From Rarobacter incanus (GTDB taxonomy: Bacteria; Actinomycetota; Actinomycetes; Actinomycetales; Cellulomonadaceae): 64,000 bases of DNA. Position 1 is the stretch's first letter. The number at the start of each line of letters is the position of its first letter. The stretch spans positions 2,294,001-2,358,000 of the forward strand of contig NZ_VFNV01000001.1 of the NCBI RefSeq assembly GCF_006715765.1, read 5' to 3'. The translations under genes were made by a program, and so were the position numbers. Below are positions 50,066-58,952 of the stretch, piece by piece. The notes below the pieces were generated by a model. That model was not told where the DNA came from. It did not search any database and saw only the letters and a list, made by a program, of their open reading frames with translations.

Positions 50066-50863
50066 ATGCGCATCGCGAGATTCATTGAAGGTGACACCCC
50101 TAAATACGGCTTCGTGCAGGGCGAACCCGGCGGAGAATACCTCGCCGTCCTCAACGGCGACCCACTGTTCCAACCCGCTGTCCCCACCGGGGAGCGGGTG
50201 TTCTTGGACGCCGAGGGGTTGCGTCTTCTCGCGCCGATCATTCCGCGTTCCAAGGTGATTGGGGTGGGTAGGAACTACGCAGATCACGCAGCTGAGTTGG
50301 GCAACGAAGTACCGACGAGGCCCCTGCTCTTCTTGAAGCCCAATACTTCTGTGGTGGGTCCGGACGATCCGATCCAGCTGCCGGACTGGTCCAACAATGT
50401 GCACTTCGAGGCCGAGTTGGCGGTCGTAATCGGAAAAATCGCCAAGAACGTTTCGCCTGACCGCGCGCTCGACCACGTGCTCGGTTACACGGTTGCCAAC
50501 GACGTGACCGCGCGCGACGTCCAAAACGCCGACGAGCAGTGGACGCGGGCAAAGGGGTTCGACAGCTCCTGCCCGCTGGGTCCGTGGATCAGCACCGACC
50601 TAGATCCCGAAGACGCCCAGGTATCCGCAATGCTGAACGGCGAGTTGCGGCAGGACGGTTCCACCCGCGACCTCATTTTCGATGTGCCGTTCCTGGTCTC
50701 GTACATTTCGGAGGTCTTCACCCTGCTCCCGGGGGACGTCATCCTGACCGGGACGCCGGCCGGGGTGGGAACGATACGGGCGGGGGACGTTATCGAGTGT
50801 GCGGTCGAGGGGATCGGCGTGTTGCGTAATCCCGTGGTCGGCGCAGCGGTGGACGAGGACTAG
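50066..50863 (+). CDS. Fumarylacetoacetate hydrolase-family protein
   Basis: 265 residues. The C-terminal FAH domain shows IGVGRNYADHAAELG near residue 71, PLLFLKPNTSVVGPDDPIQL near 90, HFEAELAVVIGK near 113 (metal-binding Glu pair), TVANDVTARDVQ near 140 (metal Asp), and LTGTPAGVGTI near 227. Such enzymes hydrolyse or decarboxylate acylpyruvates or 2-hydroxyhepta-dienedioates; the exact substrate is not readable. In many Actinobacteria it precedes gltX; here it is far from it. Its last codons are duplicated just downstream. Confidence 0.9.
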   Translation: MRIARFIEGDTPKYGFVQGEPGGEYLAVLNGDPLFQPAVPTGERVFLDAEGLRLLAPIIPRSKVIGVGRNYADHAAELGNEVPTRPLLFLKPNTSVVGPDDPIQLPDWSNNVHFEAELAVVIGKIAKNVSPDRALDHVLGYTVANDVTARDVQNADEQWTRAKGFDSSCPLGPWISTDLDPEDAQVSAMLNGELRQDGSTRDLIFDVPFLVSYISEVFTLLPGDVILTGTPAGVGTIRAGDVIECAVEGIGVLRNPVVGAAVDED

Positions 50864-50936
50864 GAGCGCCGGTGTCAAGGCCGCGCCCTGCGTGGTTGCG
50901 GTCGTGCAGCTCCTGGACGAGGACTAGGGGCGCCGG
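50850..50936. repeat. 23-bp direct repeat copying the 3' end of the FAH gene
   Basis: TGGACGAGGACTAGG followed by AGCGCCGG (50850-50872), and TGGACGAGGACTAGG followed by GGCGCCGG (50914-50936), differ by one base and are 64 bp apart. Each copy includes the VDED-like codons and the TAG stop. Confidence 0.8.
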
Positions 50937-50955
50937 CACCGAGTCCGCTCCCGAA

Positions 50956-52479
50956 TCAGAGGAATGGCCCCAGGATGCGGTTGACAGCGTCTTGGGGGAC
51001 CCACGCCCACTGCGGGCGTTGCGTCATCTCGTAACCGACCTCGTAGCACGCCTTCTCCAGCTCGAACGCAGTGAGCAGCGCATCTGCGCTAGCGCCGCGC
51101 GGGTGGGGCTGGCGCGGGTCGAGGGGGCCGACGTTGTCCGCGTAGCCCTGCAAGAGCGCTTCGCGTGCCCGCCCCCGCCATCCCGGATCCGGGGCATCGG
51201 CCAGAGCCGCGGCATAGTCGATCGAGCGCAGCATTCCCGCCAGATCGCGTAGCGGAAGATCCGGCGCCAACCGGAACGACAGCGGCCGCAGCGGTTCCCC
51301 TTCGAAATCGAGCACCCACCAGCCGAAGGGCGAATGCAAGGTTTGCCCGAGGTGCAGATCCCCGTGGAGGCGCTGCACTGTCACCGGCTCGTCGACGACG
51401 TCGCGTCGCAGCGCATCCAAGAAGGTATCGATCGGGCCGAGTAACTCGGCAACAAACCCGCATCCGGAGGCGCTGTGGTCTATTCGCTCCGCGACTCGGT
51501 TTAGTACCTCATGCGCCGTTTCGATGCCGACGGGAAACGCGCGGCGCAGGGCCCCGTGCATGTCCGCTAGGTCGGCACCCAGGGACCGACAATCGCGGGC
51601 GAAATCGATTCCGGAGGCCGCCATGGCGCACGCGCGGGTGAACCCGTCCTCCGCCTCGGGGACCAGTTGCGACACAATCGCCAGCGTCGCCGTCCAGCGC
51701 GCAATGAACCGTCCGTCGTCGACCCCGGACTCCAACACCGCGTAGGTGCGCGGCACGTGCGCGAATCCCGCCGCGGCCAAGGCATTGGGCACGTCTAGGT
51801 CCGGTTGGGCCCCATCCACGACATTGCGCATGACCTTGACGATGATGCCACCGTGGATTCGCGGCATGATGATCGAAGTGTTGGACTGCTCAACGCCCAA
51901 CACGGCGCCAATGCTGCCCTCGGGTACGTCGGCGCTGACGCCGCGATCGGGTGCGGGCGAGGGGGCCTCGTCAGGCGAAATCAACAGCGGACCCGTCGGC
52001 GCCCCCGCCCAGGGCTCAATGACACGCAGGTTGCGCAACAACGCGCGATGGAAAGCCGGATCGTGCGTGGCGTCGATGACCTGGACGCGCGTGGTGCCTA
52101 TTTGCGCGGTACCTATCAGACCCGGGGGAGCCGGCGCGCGCGTGCGCGCCGCGAAAGCGCTGAGAGAGACGACCGTTGCATCGCTGCTGGTCGTGGCGGA
52201 CCCGCGCCCGCCGTCGGGCGACCCGGAAACCCCGTGCGCAGGCGGCGCTGGCGAAGCGGGCTGCCCGGCCAAACGGTCCTCGCGAAGCACGAGCGGGACC
52301 TGCACGGTTATCCCGCCGGCAGTGCGCAACAACCACACCGTGACGTTGTCGGCCAGGTCAACTGCCGTGGCCGACTGCCATGCGCAATCACCGGGCCACC
52401 AGCGCTGTTGTGGCAACCACCCGGCCAGCACCCGCGCGATCTGCGCGGGAACCTCGCGCGGCTGCGCGAAGAGCGTCAT
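50956..52479 (-). CDS. mak: Maltokinase
   Basis: 507 residues from MTLFAQPREVPAQIARVL. It phosphorylates maltose to maltose-1-phosphate, the donor for GlgE. The catalytic HGDLHLGQTL near residue 365 and VLDFEGEPLRPLSFRLAP near 382 match the aminoglycoside-phosphotransferase-like kinase domain of Mak, and the N-terminal cap has GWLPQQRWWPGD near residue 20. The ATG shares its A with the glgE stop TGA, so it is strictly coupled. Its length is near the family norm. The in-frame upstream extension lies wholly in glgE and is rejected. Confidence 0.93.
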   Translation of the reverse strand: MTLFAQPREVPAQIARVLAGWLPQQRWWPGDCAWQSATAVDLADNVTVWLLRTAGGITVQVPLVLREDRLAGQPASPAPPAHGVSGSPDGGRGSATTSSDATVVSLSAFAARTRAPAPPGLIGTAQIGTTRVQVIDATHDPAFHRALLRNLRVIEPWAGAPTGPLLISPDEAPSPAPDRGVSADVPEGSIGAVLGVEQSNTSIIMPRIHGGIIVKVMRNVVDGAQPDLDVPNALAAAGFAHVPRTYAVLESGVDDGRFIARWTATLAIVSQLVPEAEDGFTRACAMAASGIDFARDCRSLGADLADMHGALRRAFPVGIETAHEVLNRVAERIDHSASGCGFVAELLGPIDTFLDALRRDVVDEPVTVQRLHGDLHLGQTLHSPFGWWVLDFEGEPLRPLSFRLAPDLPLRDLAGMLRSIDYAAALADAPDPGWRGRAREALLQGYADNVGPLDPRQPHPRGASADALLTAFELEKACYEVGYEMTQRPQWAWVPQDAVNRILGPFL

Positions 52480-54569
52480 CAGTTGCGCCGCAGGTGCACG
52501 ACGTGGGCGACCTTTTCGGCGGGATCCAGGCGCACGAACGGCTGCGCGCCCCACTGGTACGTCTCGCCCGACAACTCGTCGTAGGCGGTCACGGTGCCGT
52601 TCCCCAGATCACCCAGGCCGATCGCGCCCAGATCCAGGTGGACGATTCCCTCGCGGGCTCCATGCGGGTCGAGGTTGACCACCGTCAGCACCGTGTCCGC
52701 AACGTGCGATGGCGTGTACGCGGCATCGAGGTGGTGCGAGAAGGCAACCAAATCGTCGCTGGTGGTCGGGTGGACCCGCAGGTTTCGTAGCTGGCGCAGG
52801 GCCGGGTGATTGCGCTTTATCCCGTTCAGGCGCGTGAGCAGGTCCGCTATCCCGTAGTGCTGCGCGAGCGACCAGTTGCGCGGCTTGAATTCGTATTTTT
52901 CGTTATCGATCTGCTCTTCGACCCCGGGGCGCGGCACGTTTTCGACCAGTTCGTATCCGGAGTAAATGCCCCACAGCGGCGAGGACATTGCGGCGAGTAT
53001 CGCGCGCACCTTGAAACCCGCGATTCCACCGTTTTGCAGGTAGGGCGGAAGGATGTCGTGCGTGGTCGGCCAGAAGCTGGGGCGCATGACTCCCGCTTGC
53101 TCATCGGCTATCTGGGAGAAGTACTCTTCCAGTTCCCACTTCGTGTTTCGCCACGTGAAGTAGGAATACGACTGATGGAACCCGATGGTTGCCAGCGTCT
53201 TCATCATCGCGGGGCGCGTGAACGCCTCGGCCAGGAACAACACCTCGGGGTTCGTCGAGCGGATGTCGCCGAGCAGCCTTTCCCAGAAGGGAAGCGGCTT
53301 GGTATGCGGGTTATCGACCCGGAAAGCAGTGACCCCGCGCGCTATCCACACGCGCAGTATGCGAGCGATTTCCTGATAAATCCCCTCGGGATCGTTGTCG
53401 AAATTCAGCGGGTAGATGTCTTGGTACTTTTTCGGCGGGTTTTCCGCATACGCGATGGAGCCGTCGGGAAGGGTTGTGAACCACTGCGGGTGCTCCTTGA
53501 CCCACGGGTGATCGGGCGAACACTGCAACGCCAGGTCAATGGCGACTTCGAGACCGTGGGAGCGGGCGGCGGCCACGAAGGCGGCGAAATCCGCCTCGTC
53601 ACCCAGCTCGGGGTGGATGTCCGCGTGGCCGCCCTCGTGCGAGCCAATCGCATACGGCGATCCAGGATCGCCGGGCCGCGCCCCGAGAGTGTTATTGCGG
53701 CCCTTGCGTTCGGTTGTCCCGATGGGGTGGATGGGAGTGAGATAGACGGTGTCGAAGCCCATGGCGGCGATTGCGGGCAAGCGGCCGGTCGCGGTCTCGA
53801 AGGTGCCGGAATGCCAGTTACCATCGGGGTCCTGGTAGGCGCCTTCCGAACGCGGGAAAAACTCGTACCAGGACGCGCACAAAGCGGCCTCGCGGTCGAC
53901 GCGCAGTGGGTAGGTGGGGGAACCGGAGACGAGTTCCCGCAGCGGTTCGCGGTCCAAGATTCCCGTGACGGGTGCGGAGGTGGCCGCGGCGAAACGCGAC
54001 GCGATGCTCAGCGATGCGTCCACGGCGGTGGCGGCGGCTTGTGCCAGCGTGGTCGCGTCGTCCTTTGTGCGCGACGCCTGGGCGGCCGCCCGCCGCAGCA
54101 CCTCAGCGCCCTCGGCCAGGGTCAACTCGACATCAATGCCCGCGGGAATCTTGATGTGCGCATTGTGGCACCACGTCCCGTATGGGTCGGACCACCCCTC
54201 TACCCGCAGGCCCCAATCGCCCACGGCGTCGGGGACGACGGCACCGGCCCAATGGTCCAGGCCGGTGCCGACCTCGCGCATCGGGGCCCGCGTGTGAACG
54301 CGCCCGGACGGATCTATGAGCACCGCCGTGGCCCGGTACAAGTCGTGGCCCTCGCGGAACACCGTCGCCGAAACTGGCACGACCTCCCCGACCACCGCCT
54401 TGGTCGCCCAGCGTCCCCCCTCGATCACGGGCTGCACGTCCACGACCGGTATGCGACTGATCTGTGGCCCGCGCGGTAACGGCACGGCGGGCACGGCGGG
54501 TGTGGCGGGCGTGGCGGGCGTGGCGGGCGTGGCGAATGGGGCGCCTGCCGGCGCGGTTTTGGGTTTCAC
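52479..54569 (-). CDS. glgE: Alpha-1,4-glucan:maltose-1-phosphate maltosyltransferase
   Basis: 696 residues, GH13_3. It adds maltosyl units from maltose-1-phosphate to growing alpha-glucan. The nucleophile Asp is in GVTAFRVDNPHTKPLPFWER near residue 415; the acid/base Glu is in EVLFLAEAFTRP near 441; WYEFFPRSEGAY near 239 and LTPIHPIGTTERKGRNNTLG near 277 are GlgE-specific. The N-terminal 30 residues are a Pro/Ala/Thr repeat encoded by a 9-bp tandem repeat and may be disordered. No treS lies between glgE and mak, unlike many Actinobacteria. With glgB at the window's left end it supports cytosolic alpha-glucan synthesis. Confidence 0.95.
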   Translation of the reverse strand: MKPKTAPAGAPFATPATPATPATPAVPAVPLPRGPQISRIPVVDVQPVIEGGRWATKAVVGEVVPVSATVFREGHDLYRATAVLIDPSGRVHTRAPMREVGTGLDHWAGAVVPDAVGDWGLRVEGWSDPYGTWCHNAHIKIPAGIDVELTLAEGAEVLRRAAAQASRTKDDATTLAQAAATAVDASLSIASRFAAATSAPVTGILDREPLRELVSGSPTYPLRVDREAALCASWYEFFPRSEGAYQDPDGNWHSGTFETATGRLPAIAAMGFDTVYLTPIHPIGTTERKGRNNTLGARPGDPGSPYAIGSHEGGHADIHPELGDEADFAAFVAAARSHGLEVAIDLALQCSPDHPWVKEHPQWFTTLPDGSIAYAENPPKKYQDIYPLNFDNDPEGIYQEIARILRVWIARGVTAFRVDNPHTKPLPFWERLLGDIRSTNPEVLFLAEAFTRPAMMKTLATIGFHQSYSYFTWRNTKWELEEYFSQIADEQAGVMRPSFWPTTHDILPPYLQNGGIAGFKVRAILAAMSSPLWGIYSGYELVENVPRPGVEEQIDNEKYEFKPRNWSLAQHYGIADLLTRLNGIKRNHPALRQLRNLRVHPTTSDDLVAFSHHLDAAYTPSHVADTVLTVVNLDPHGAREGIVHLDLGAIGLGDLGNGTVTAYDELSGETYQWGAQPFVRLDPAEKVAHVVHLRRN
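54483..54536. repeat. 9-bp tandem repeat inside glgE
   Basis: Six units: CACGGCGGG twice, TGTGGCGGG, CGTGGCGGG twice, then CGTGGCGAA. On the coding strand they give alternating ATP and AVP triplets near residues 11-28. Copy number could vary without shifting the frame. Confidence 0.85.
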
Positions 54570-54660
54570 CCCTCGAATTTACCGAAACAACGCAGGCGGA
54601 CGCCAGATCGCTCGCCGCCGCGACGATAAAAGTTGGGCAGGGCAACCTACTATTGATGCG

Positions 54661-55467
54661 ATGGAGCCAACATTCGCCGCGCCGGAACCGCTTGTGCGGG
54701 CGCATCCCGCGCACAGGCACGCGCGCCCCCGCCGCGGTAGATCGGTCGTATCGGCGCTGGTTGGCCTCGTCGGTGAATTGCTCATAACAGCCGGAATACT
54801 GATCCTTGGATTCGTGGCGTGGCAGGTGTGGTGGTCCTCTGACGAGGCCGCGGCCGTGGCAACCTCGCAAGTTTCGCAGTTCCGCGCCCAGATTCCCGAT
54901 CCGGTGCTGGCAACCACGCCCTTGACGACCACGGGCACACCCCCGGTCATGGACAAGGTCGCGCCCGGGGAGACGTTCGGGGTCCTGATCATCCCGAAGT
55001 GGTACGACAAGACCGACAACGACATGCCGATCCGCGAAGGCACCACGCAGGCGATCTTGGATCAGGCCGCCGCCGGGCACTACGTCCACACCGTCATGCC
55101 GGGGGATATAGGGAACTTTTCGCTTGCGGGTCACCGCCGCACGCACGGGAACTCGTTCCGCTACATCAACGTGCTGGAACGGGGAGACCAAATCATCGTC
55201 GAAACGAAGACCACCTGGTACGTCTACGAGGTGAAAAGCCACGAGATCGTCACCCCCGACCAGACGCAGGTTGTCGCGCCCGTGCCCAACGACCCGGACG
55301 CCGCACCAACCGAGCGGTACCTAACGCTCACCACCTGCCACTCACCGACGCTGGGGGAGTGGGGCAACTCTCATCGCTGGGTCGTGCACGCCAAGCTGGT
55401 GGGGTGGCTGGATCGGGACAAGGGCACCCCCGAGCAAATCCTGGATCACATCGAGAAGGCGGAGTGA
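54661..55467 (+). CDS. Class E sortase
   Basis: 268 residues. A basic N-terminus (HPAHRHARPRRGRSV) precedes one anchor helix (VGELLITAGILILGFVAW), then the extracellular sortase barrel. Catalytic His is in FSLAGHRRTHGNSF near residue 157, Cys in LTLTTCHSPTLGEW near 224 and Arg in SHRWVVHAKL near 238. Class E enzymes transpeptidate LAXTG-type surface proteins in high-GC Gram-positives. No sortase-signal protein is in the window. The gene is divergent from glgE, and its stop is 2 bases before a small membrane protein gene. Confidence 0.94.
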   Translation: MEPTFAAPEPLVRAHPAHRHARPRRGRSVVSALVGLVGELLITAGILILGFVAWQVWWSSDEAAAVATSQVSQFRAQIPDPVLATTPLTTTGTPPVMDKVAPGETFGVLIIPKWYDKTDNDMPIREGTTQAILDQAAAGHYVHTVMPGDIGNFSLAGHRRTHGNSFRYINVLERGDQIIVETKTTWYVYEVKSHEIVTPDQTQVVAPVPNDPDAAPTERYLTLTTCHSPTLGEWGNSHRWVVHAKLVGWLDRDKGTPEQILDHIEKAE

Positions 55468-55469
55468 GC

Positions 55470-55625
55470 ATGTACGCACTGGTGTGGAGGCTGCTGCCGG
55501 GCCCGACGTGGCTGAAAACCATCGAGGCGGTCGCGCTCGTCGTGGCGGCCGCCTATGCGCTGATGCGGTGGGGCTATCCCTGGGTCAGCGATCAGATCGA
55601 CATCGACCCAACCCTGGGCGGGTAG
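55470..55625 (+). CDS. 51-residue membrane protein of the sortase E operon
   Basis: Begins MYALVWRLLPGPTWLKTIEA and continues into one membrane helix (VALVVAAAYALMRWGYPWV), ending in an acidic tail. The spacing to the sortase stop is two bases, and to the next gene three bases. Short proteins of this pattern (LWRxLPGPxxxK) follow sortase E in many Actinobacteria, so I treat it as a real gene despite its size. Function unknown; perhaps a sortase accessory. Confidence 0.8.
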   Translation: MYALVWRLLPGPTWLKTIEAVALVVAAAYALMRWGYPWVSDQIDIDPTLGG

Positions 55626-55628
55626 CTA

Positions 55629-56801
55629 GTGTCCGGAACTGACATCGCGTTGATCGCGGGCCTGGTCATAGCCTTCGTTGCCGGTGCGAGGCGCGGGCTG
55701 CTGGGCACCCTGGCAATGGTATGCGGTTTCATCGTGGGCGCGATTCTTGCCGGGTTTGCGATTCCGTGGGCGACGGGGCAACTGCCGAGTCAGCACTGGC
55801 GCGTGCCGATCGCCGTCGCGCTGGCGCTCTTCTTGCCGATTGGCGGCGCCCGCCTCGGTGGGTACCTGGGAACTGCGGCGCGGGCAAACGCCGACGGCAC
55901 CCGTTTGGGCCCCTTCGATCGCATGGCGGGGGCGACCCTGAGCGCGGCCGGGCTGGGACTGGTCTACAGCCTCGTTGCCTCGCTTTTGGTTTCGTTGGGG
56001 ATCCCGGGGCTTTCGACGGCCGCCGCGTCCTCGCAGGTGGTCGGGGCGATTGAGCGGATCATCCCGGCGCCCGCGCAACGCCTGATCGCCGCCGCGCGGG
56101 CGTCCGAGGTGCCGTCCGCGATCGCTAGCATTGGCGACATCTTCGGTCTCGGCGATCAGCCGGCGGTGCCGACATTCGCGACGCAAACCCCGCAGATACG
56201 CACCGCGCTGGAGTCGGTCGCGGCCATCAGCGGTGCGGCGGTCGCCTGCGGTATCACGTCGAGCGGGAGCGGGTTCTTCGTCGATGCCAGCCACGTCATG
56301 ACGAACGCCCACGTCGTTGCCGGGGTCAACAAGCCGATCATTCAAGCCCCCGGCGGCTACGCCAGCAGCGGGATTGTTGTTTACTTCGATGAGGGCAGCG
56401 ACGTTGCGATTATCAAGGTGAAGGACGAGGGCCCCCGCCCCCTGGCCTTGGTCCCGAATATGGCGAAGGGAAGCCGCGCGCTAGTCGCGGGCTACCCCTA
56501 TGGGGGCCCGCTGTCGGTGGGGAACGCGATCGTGACCTACGTCGGCAAGGGCGCCTTCCAAACGCAAGACGGCAAGACAACCCCGCGCCGCCAGATGTAC
56601 GCGATGGCGGCGGATATCGAGCCCGGGAACTCCGGGGGGCCGGTGCTGACCGAATCCGGGGAGGTCGCCGGAATGGTGTTCGCTGCCTCAACCACCGCCA
56701 AGAACCTCGGATACGCGTTGTCGGCAAGCGAGATCGAACCCGCGATGAACAAAGCCTCCTCGCTCAGCGCGGCCGTGCCAACCGGCAGCTGCCAGTCGTA
56801 G
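55629..56801 (+). CDS. MarP-like membrane-anchored serine protease
   Basis: 390 residues. The first 160 form a CvpA-like membrane domain of four helices (IALIAGLVIAFVAGARRGLL; TLAMVCGFIVGAILAGF; IAVALALFLPIGGARLGGYL; AGLGLVYSLVASLLVSLGI). The extracytoplasmic trypsin-like domain carries His in MTNAHVVAGV near residue 224, Asp in GSDVAIIKV near 261 and Ser in DIEPGNSGGPVL near 335. Two Cys flank the domain. In Mycobacterium tuberculosis MarP supports acid and oxidative stress survival by processing a cell-wall hydrolase. The GTG start lies three bases after the small membrane protein gene. Confidence 0.92.
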   Translation: MSGTDIALIAGLVIAFVAGARRGLLGTLAMVCGFIVGAILAGFAIPWATGQLPSQHWRVPIAVALALFLPIGGARLGGYLGTAARANADGTRLGPFDRMAGATLSAAGLGLVYSLVASLLVSLGIPGLSTAAASSQVVGAIERIIPAPAQRLIAAARASEVPSAIASIGDIFGLGDQPAVPTFATQTPQIRTALESVAAISGAAVACGITSSGSGFFVDASHVMTNAHVVAGVNKPIIQAPGGYASSGIVVYFDEGSDVAIIKVKDEGPRPLALVPNMAKGSRALVAGYPYGGPLSVGNAIVTYVGKGAFQTQDGKTTPRRQMYAMAADIEPGNSGGPVLTESGEVAGMVFAASTTAKNLGYALSASEIEPAMNKASSLSAAVPTGSCQS

Positions 56802-56819
56802 CGCCGGGTTGCACGGCGC
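56801..56819. terminator. Hairpin after the protease gene
   Basis: GCGCCG and CGGCGC pair with a 7-base loop immediately after the stop, between convergent genes. Weak by itself. Confidence 0.4.
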
Positions 56820-56834
56820 GCTCGCGGCCGCTGC

Positions 56835-58886
56835 CTAAAGACCACGCAGCACGGTGAGGTTGTTGCTGGCGGTGTCGTTATCGGAATCTATCGCGAGTGC
56901 GGCCTCGTAGTCTTGCTTGGCCGCGTTGATATCACCCAGATTCGCGCGCACGGTGCCGCGCCGCACCAGGACATCCACGTCGTAGGGCGTCGCATCGACG
57001 ATGACAGACAGATCCCGATCCGCGGATTCGAAGTCGCCAGTTAGCTGGTAGGCGACGGCTCGTGCTTCGAGCGCGCCGAGGTCTGCGCCGTTGGCGCTGA
57101 TGGCCCGCGTCGCCTCCGTGATCGCGGCAGCGGCCACCGCCTGGACGGCATCCGTGCGCCCTCCGTCGCTCAGCGACTGCACCGCTGCAGCGAATTGCTG
57201 CGCGCACTGCGATTCCACGTCGCGGTTCCACCGCATGGCGCTGGCGGCGCGGTCGCATGTTTGCAAGGCGGCCGCACCGTCGCCGCTGCGGGCTTGGCTG
57301 CTCGCGGTGGACAGTGCGTACTGCGATGCGGCTGCGACGGATGTCAGCGCGGCCAGCACGCCCGCGGCCGCCAGCCATGCGGGCGCCGCCCACCTGGAGG
57401 CATCCCGCGAGCCGCGCACGCGCGGCGGCGATCCGATTGCCGAGCCCAGGACCAGCAGCGCAAGGGGCAGGATGCCGGGAGTTGTCAGGTGCGTCAAGAG
57501 TGCCGCGCCGACTCCGGTCGCCGCGCCGAAGCGAGCCGCAAACTGCCAGGCGGTGCTGGGCGGCGCGTTGATGATCGCGCGAACTGCGACGGTGCCCAAG
57601 AACGCCACACCCCCCAGCGTGATTGCGAGCAGTGGTAGACCGCCGACGGCGGTAACCTGCAAGATCCAGTTGTGCGGCGAATCCAGCTCTGTGTGAAAGG
57701 TGATGTCCCGGGCATAGTCGACGCCGAGGTAGGGGCTGATTGCGGCTTCGTAGCCGCTGGGTCCGACCCCCGTCCAAAGATGATCGCGGATGAGCTGCAA
57801 GGTGGCCTGCCAAATCTCGAAACGGCCGGTTATCGTCCGGATCGATGAGGCCTTGACGCCGGTGAACCGCTGCGCGGTCGCGGGGATGAGGAAGACGGCG
57901 CCGACCACACCCACAGTGATCGCGCCGATCCACACCGGGTACGTTCTGCCGGGCGCGGTTGAGCGGCGCGCGGGTGCGCCGTCGGGTGCGGCGGCGCGGC
58001 GGCGGTGAAGAATCAGAGCGCGCAGGCCCATTGCCGCGGCCGCGACGATCACGCCCGCCACCAGGGCAAGAACGGCGGCGCGCGACCCGCTGAGCGCGAC
58101 CGAGCAGGCGGCGGCCGCGGCGCCCACGGCGTAGAGCCACAGCGAGAGGTGGCGAACCGCGTTGGCGGTGGTTGTCGCGCGCTCGGCGGCCGCGGCGCCG
58201 AGCAGCAGTGCGATCAGGGCGCTGACAACGCCCAGATCGGTCGCGTTTCCGAGCAGGGAAATGATTCGCTGGAGGTCGGGTGCGTGGGATACCGGGTCGT
58301 GGCCGGCCGCGTTGAGCAGCGCCCCGGCCAGCAGAACGATCGCAAGGACGCTCAGCGAAGCGTTCAGCGCGGGCCACGGCGTCCATGGCCGCGCGAGTGT
58401 GGAGCGTCTTGGCTTCCCGCGCGCCGCGGCTTGAGGTGAGGCGGGTTCGTCGCCGGCCGACAGCAAGCGAGCACCCGCCCACAACGAACCGATGTAGGCC
58501 GGAATCGTGATGATTCCCTCGAATCGTGGGGCGGCGCCCGCCAGCGCCTGCGCGGGTGCGGCACCGAGTGCGGCGGCGATCGCCAACCAAACGCCCCCCG
58601 CACACATCAGCAAGACCAAGGGCCGCGGTAACCTCGCCCACCCCGGAACGGATGCAGCGAGGGCGATGCCTATGTAGGCGACCGCAATCTTGGGAAGCGT
58701 GTAGGGATCCAGCGCACCCGGAAGGCATGCGACGGTAGTGAGCGCGATGCAGACGACGGCCGCGGCTGCGCGCCGTCTTTGGTTAACACTGAGCACGGGC
58801 CCTCCGGCCATGGCGAGTAGGTGGCCCCATCCTAATACGGGGCATGGAACGTCAAGTGTGGGGCGGCGAGTGGGGTGCTCGTTCAT
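56835..58886 (-). CDS. O-antigen-ligase/Wzy family membrane protein with C-terminal TPR
   Basis: 683 residues. At least eleven membrane segments span residues about 37-505. The extracytoplasmic loop region (SIRTITGRFEIWQATLQLIR, GVGPSGYEAAISPYLG, LDSPHNWILQVTAVGGLPLL) is typical of O-antigen ligase-like polymerases and contains the conserved Arg and His. After a final helix at about 490-510, residues 515-683 form tetratricopeptide-like repeats (ALEARAVAYQLTGDFESADR; LVRRGTVRANLGDINAAKQD). It probably ligates or polymerises a cell-surface glycan. The start is ambiguous: ATG 58886, or ATG 58811 if the first helix starts at MAGGPVLSVNQRRR. Confidence 0.82.
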   Translation of the reverse strand: MNEHPTRRPTLDVPCPVLGWGHLLAMAGGPVLSVNQRRRAAAAVVCIALTTVACLPGALDPYTLPKIAVAYIGIALAASVPGWARLPRPLVLLMCAGGVWLAIAAALGAAPAQALAGAAPRFEGIITIPAYIGSLWAGARLLSAGDEPASPQAAARGKPRRSTLARPWTPWPALNASLSVLAIVLLAGALLNAAGHDPVSHAPDLQRIISLLGNATDLGVVSALIALLLGAAAAERATTTANAVRHLSLWLYAVGAAAAACSVALSGSRAAVLALVAGVIVAAAAMGLRALILHRRRAAAPDGAPARRSTAPGRTYPVWIGAITVGVVGAVFLIPATAQRFTGVKASSIRTITGRFEIWQATLQLIRDHLWTGVGPSGYEAAISPYLGVDYARDITFHTELDSPHNWILQVTAVGGLPLLAITLGGVAFLGTVAVRAIINAPPSTAWQFAARFGAATGVGAALLTHLTTPGILPLALLVLGSAIGSPPRVRGSRDASRWAAPAWLAAAGVLAALTSVAAASQYALSTASSQARSGDGAAALQTCDRAASAMRWNRDVESQCAQQFAAAVQSLSDGGRTDAVQAVAAAAITEATRAISANGADLGALEARAVAYQLTGDFESADRDLSVIVDATPYDVDVLVRRGTVRANLGDINAAKQDYEAALAIDSDNDTASNNLTVLRGL

Positions 58887-58952
58887 ATAAATATCGGCCG
58901 GGAGCGCGCGTGGGTTCGGTAACCGACGAAACGTCGCGTAGCCTTGAGGATC

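Noticed and set aside
52480-52554. 25-codon N-terminal extension of Mak
   Set aside because: Lies inside glgE in another frame and is Arg/Pro-rich; the TGATG overlap fixes the start at 52479.
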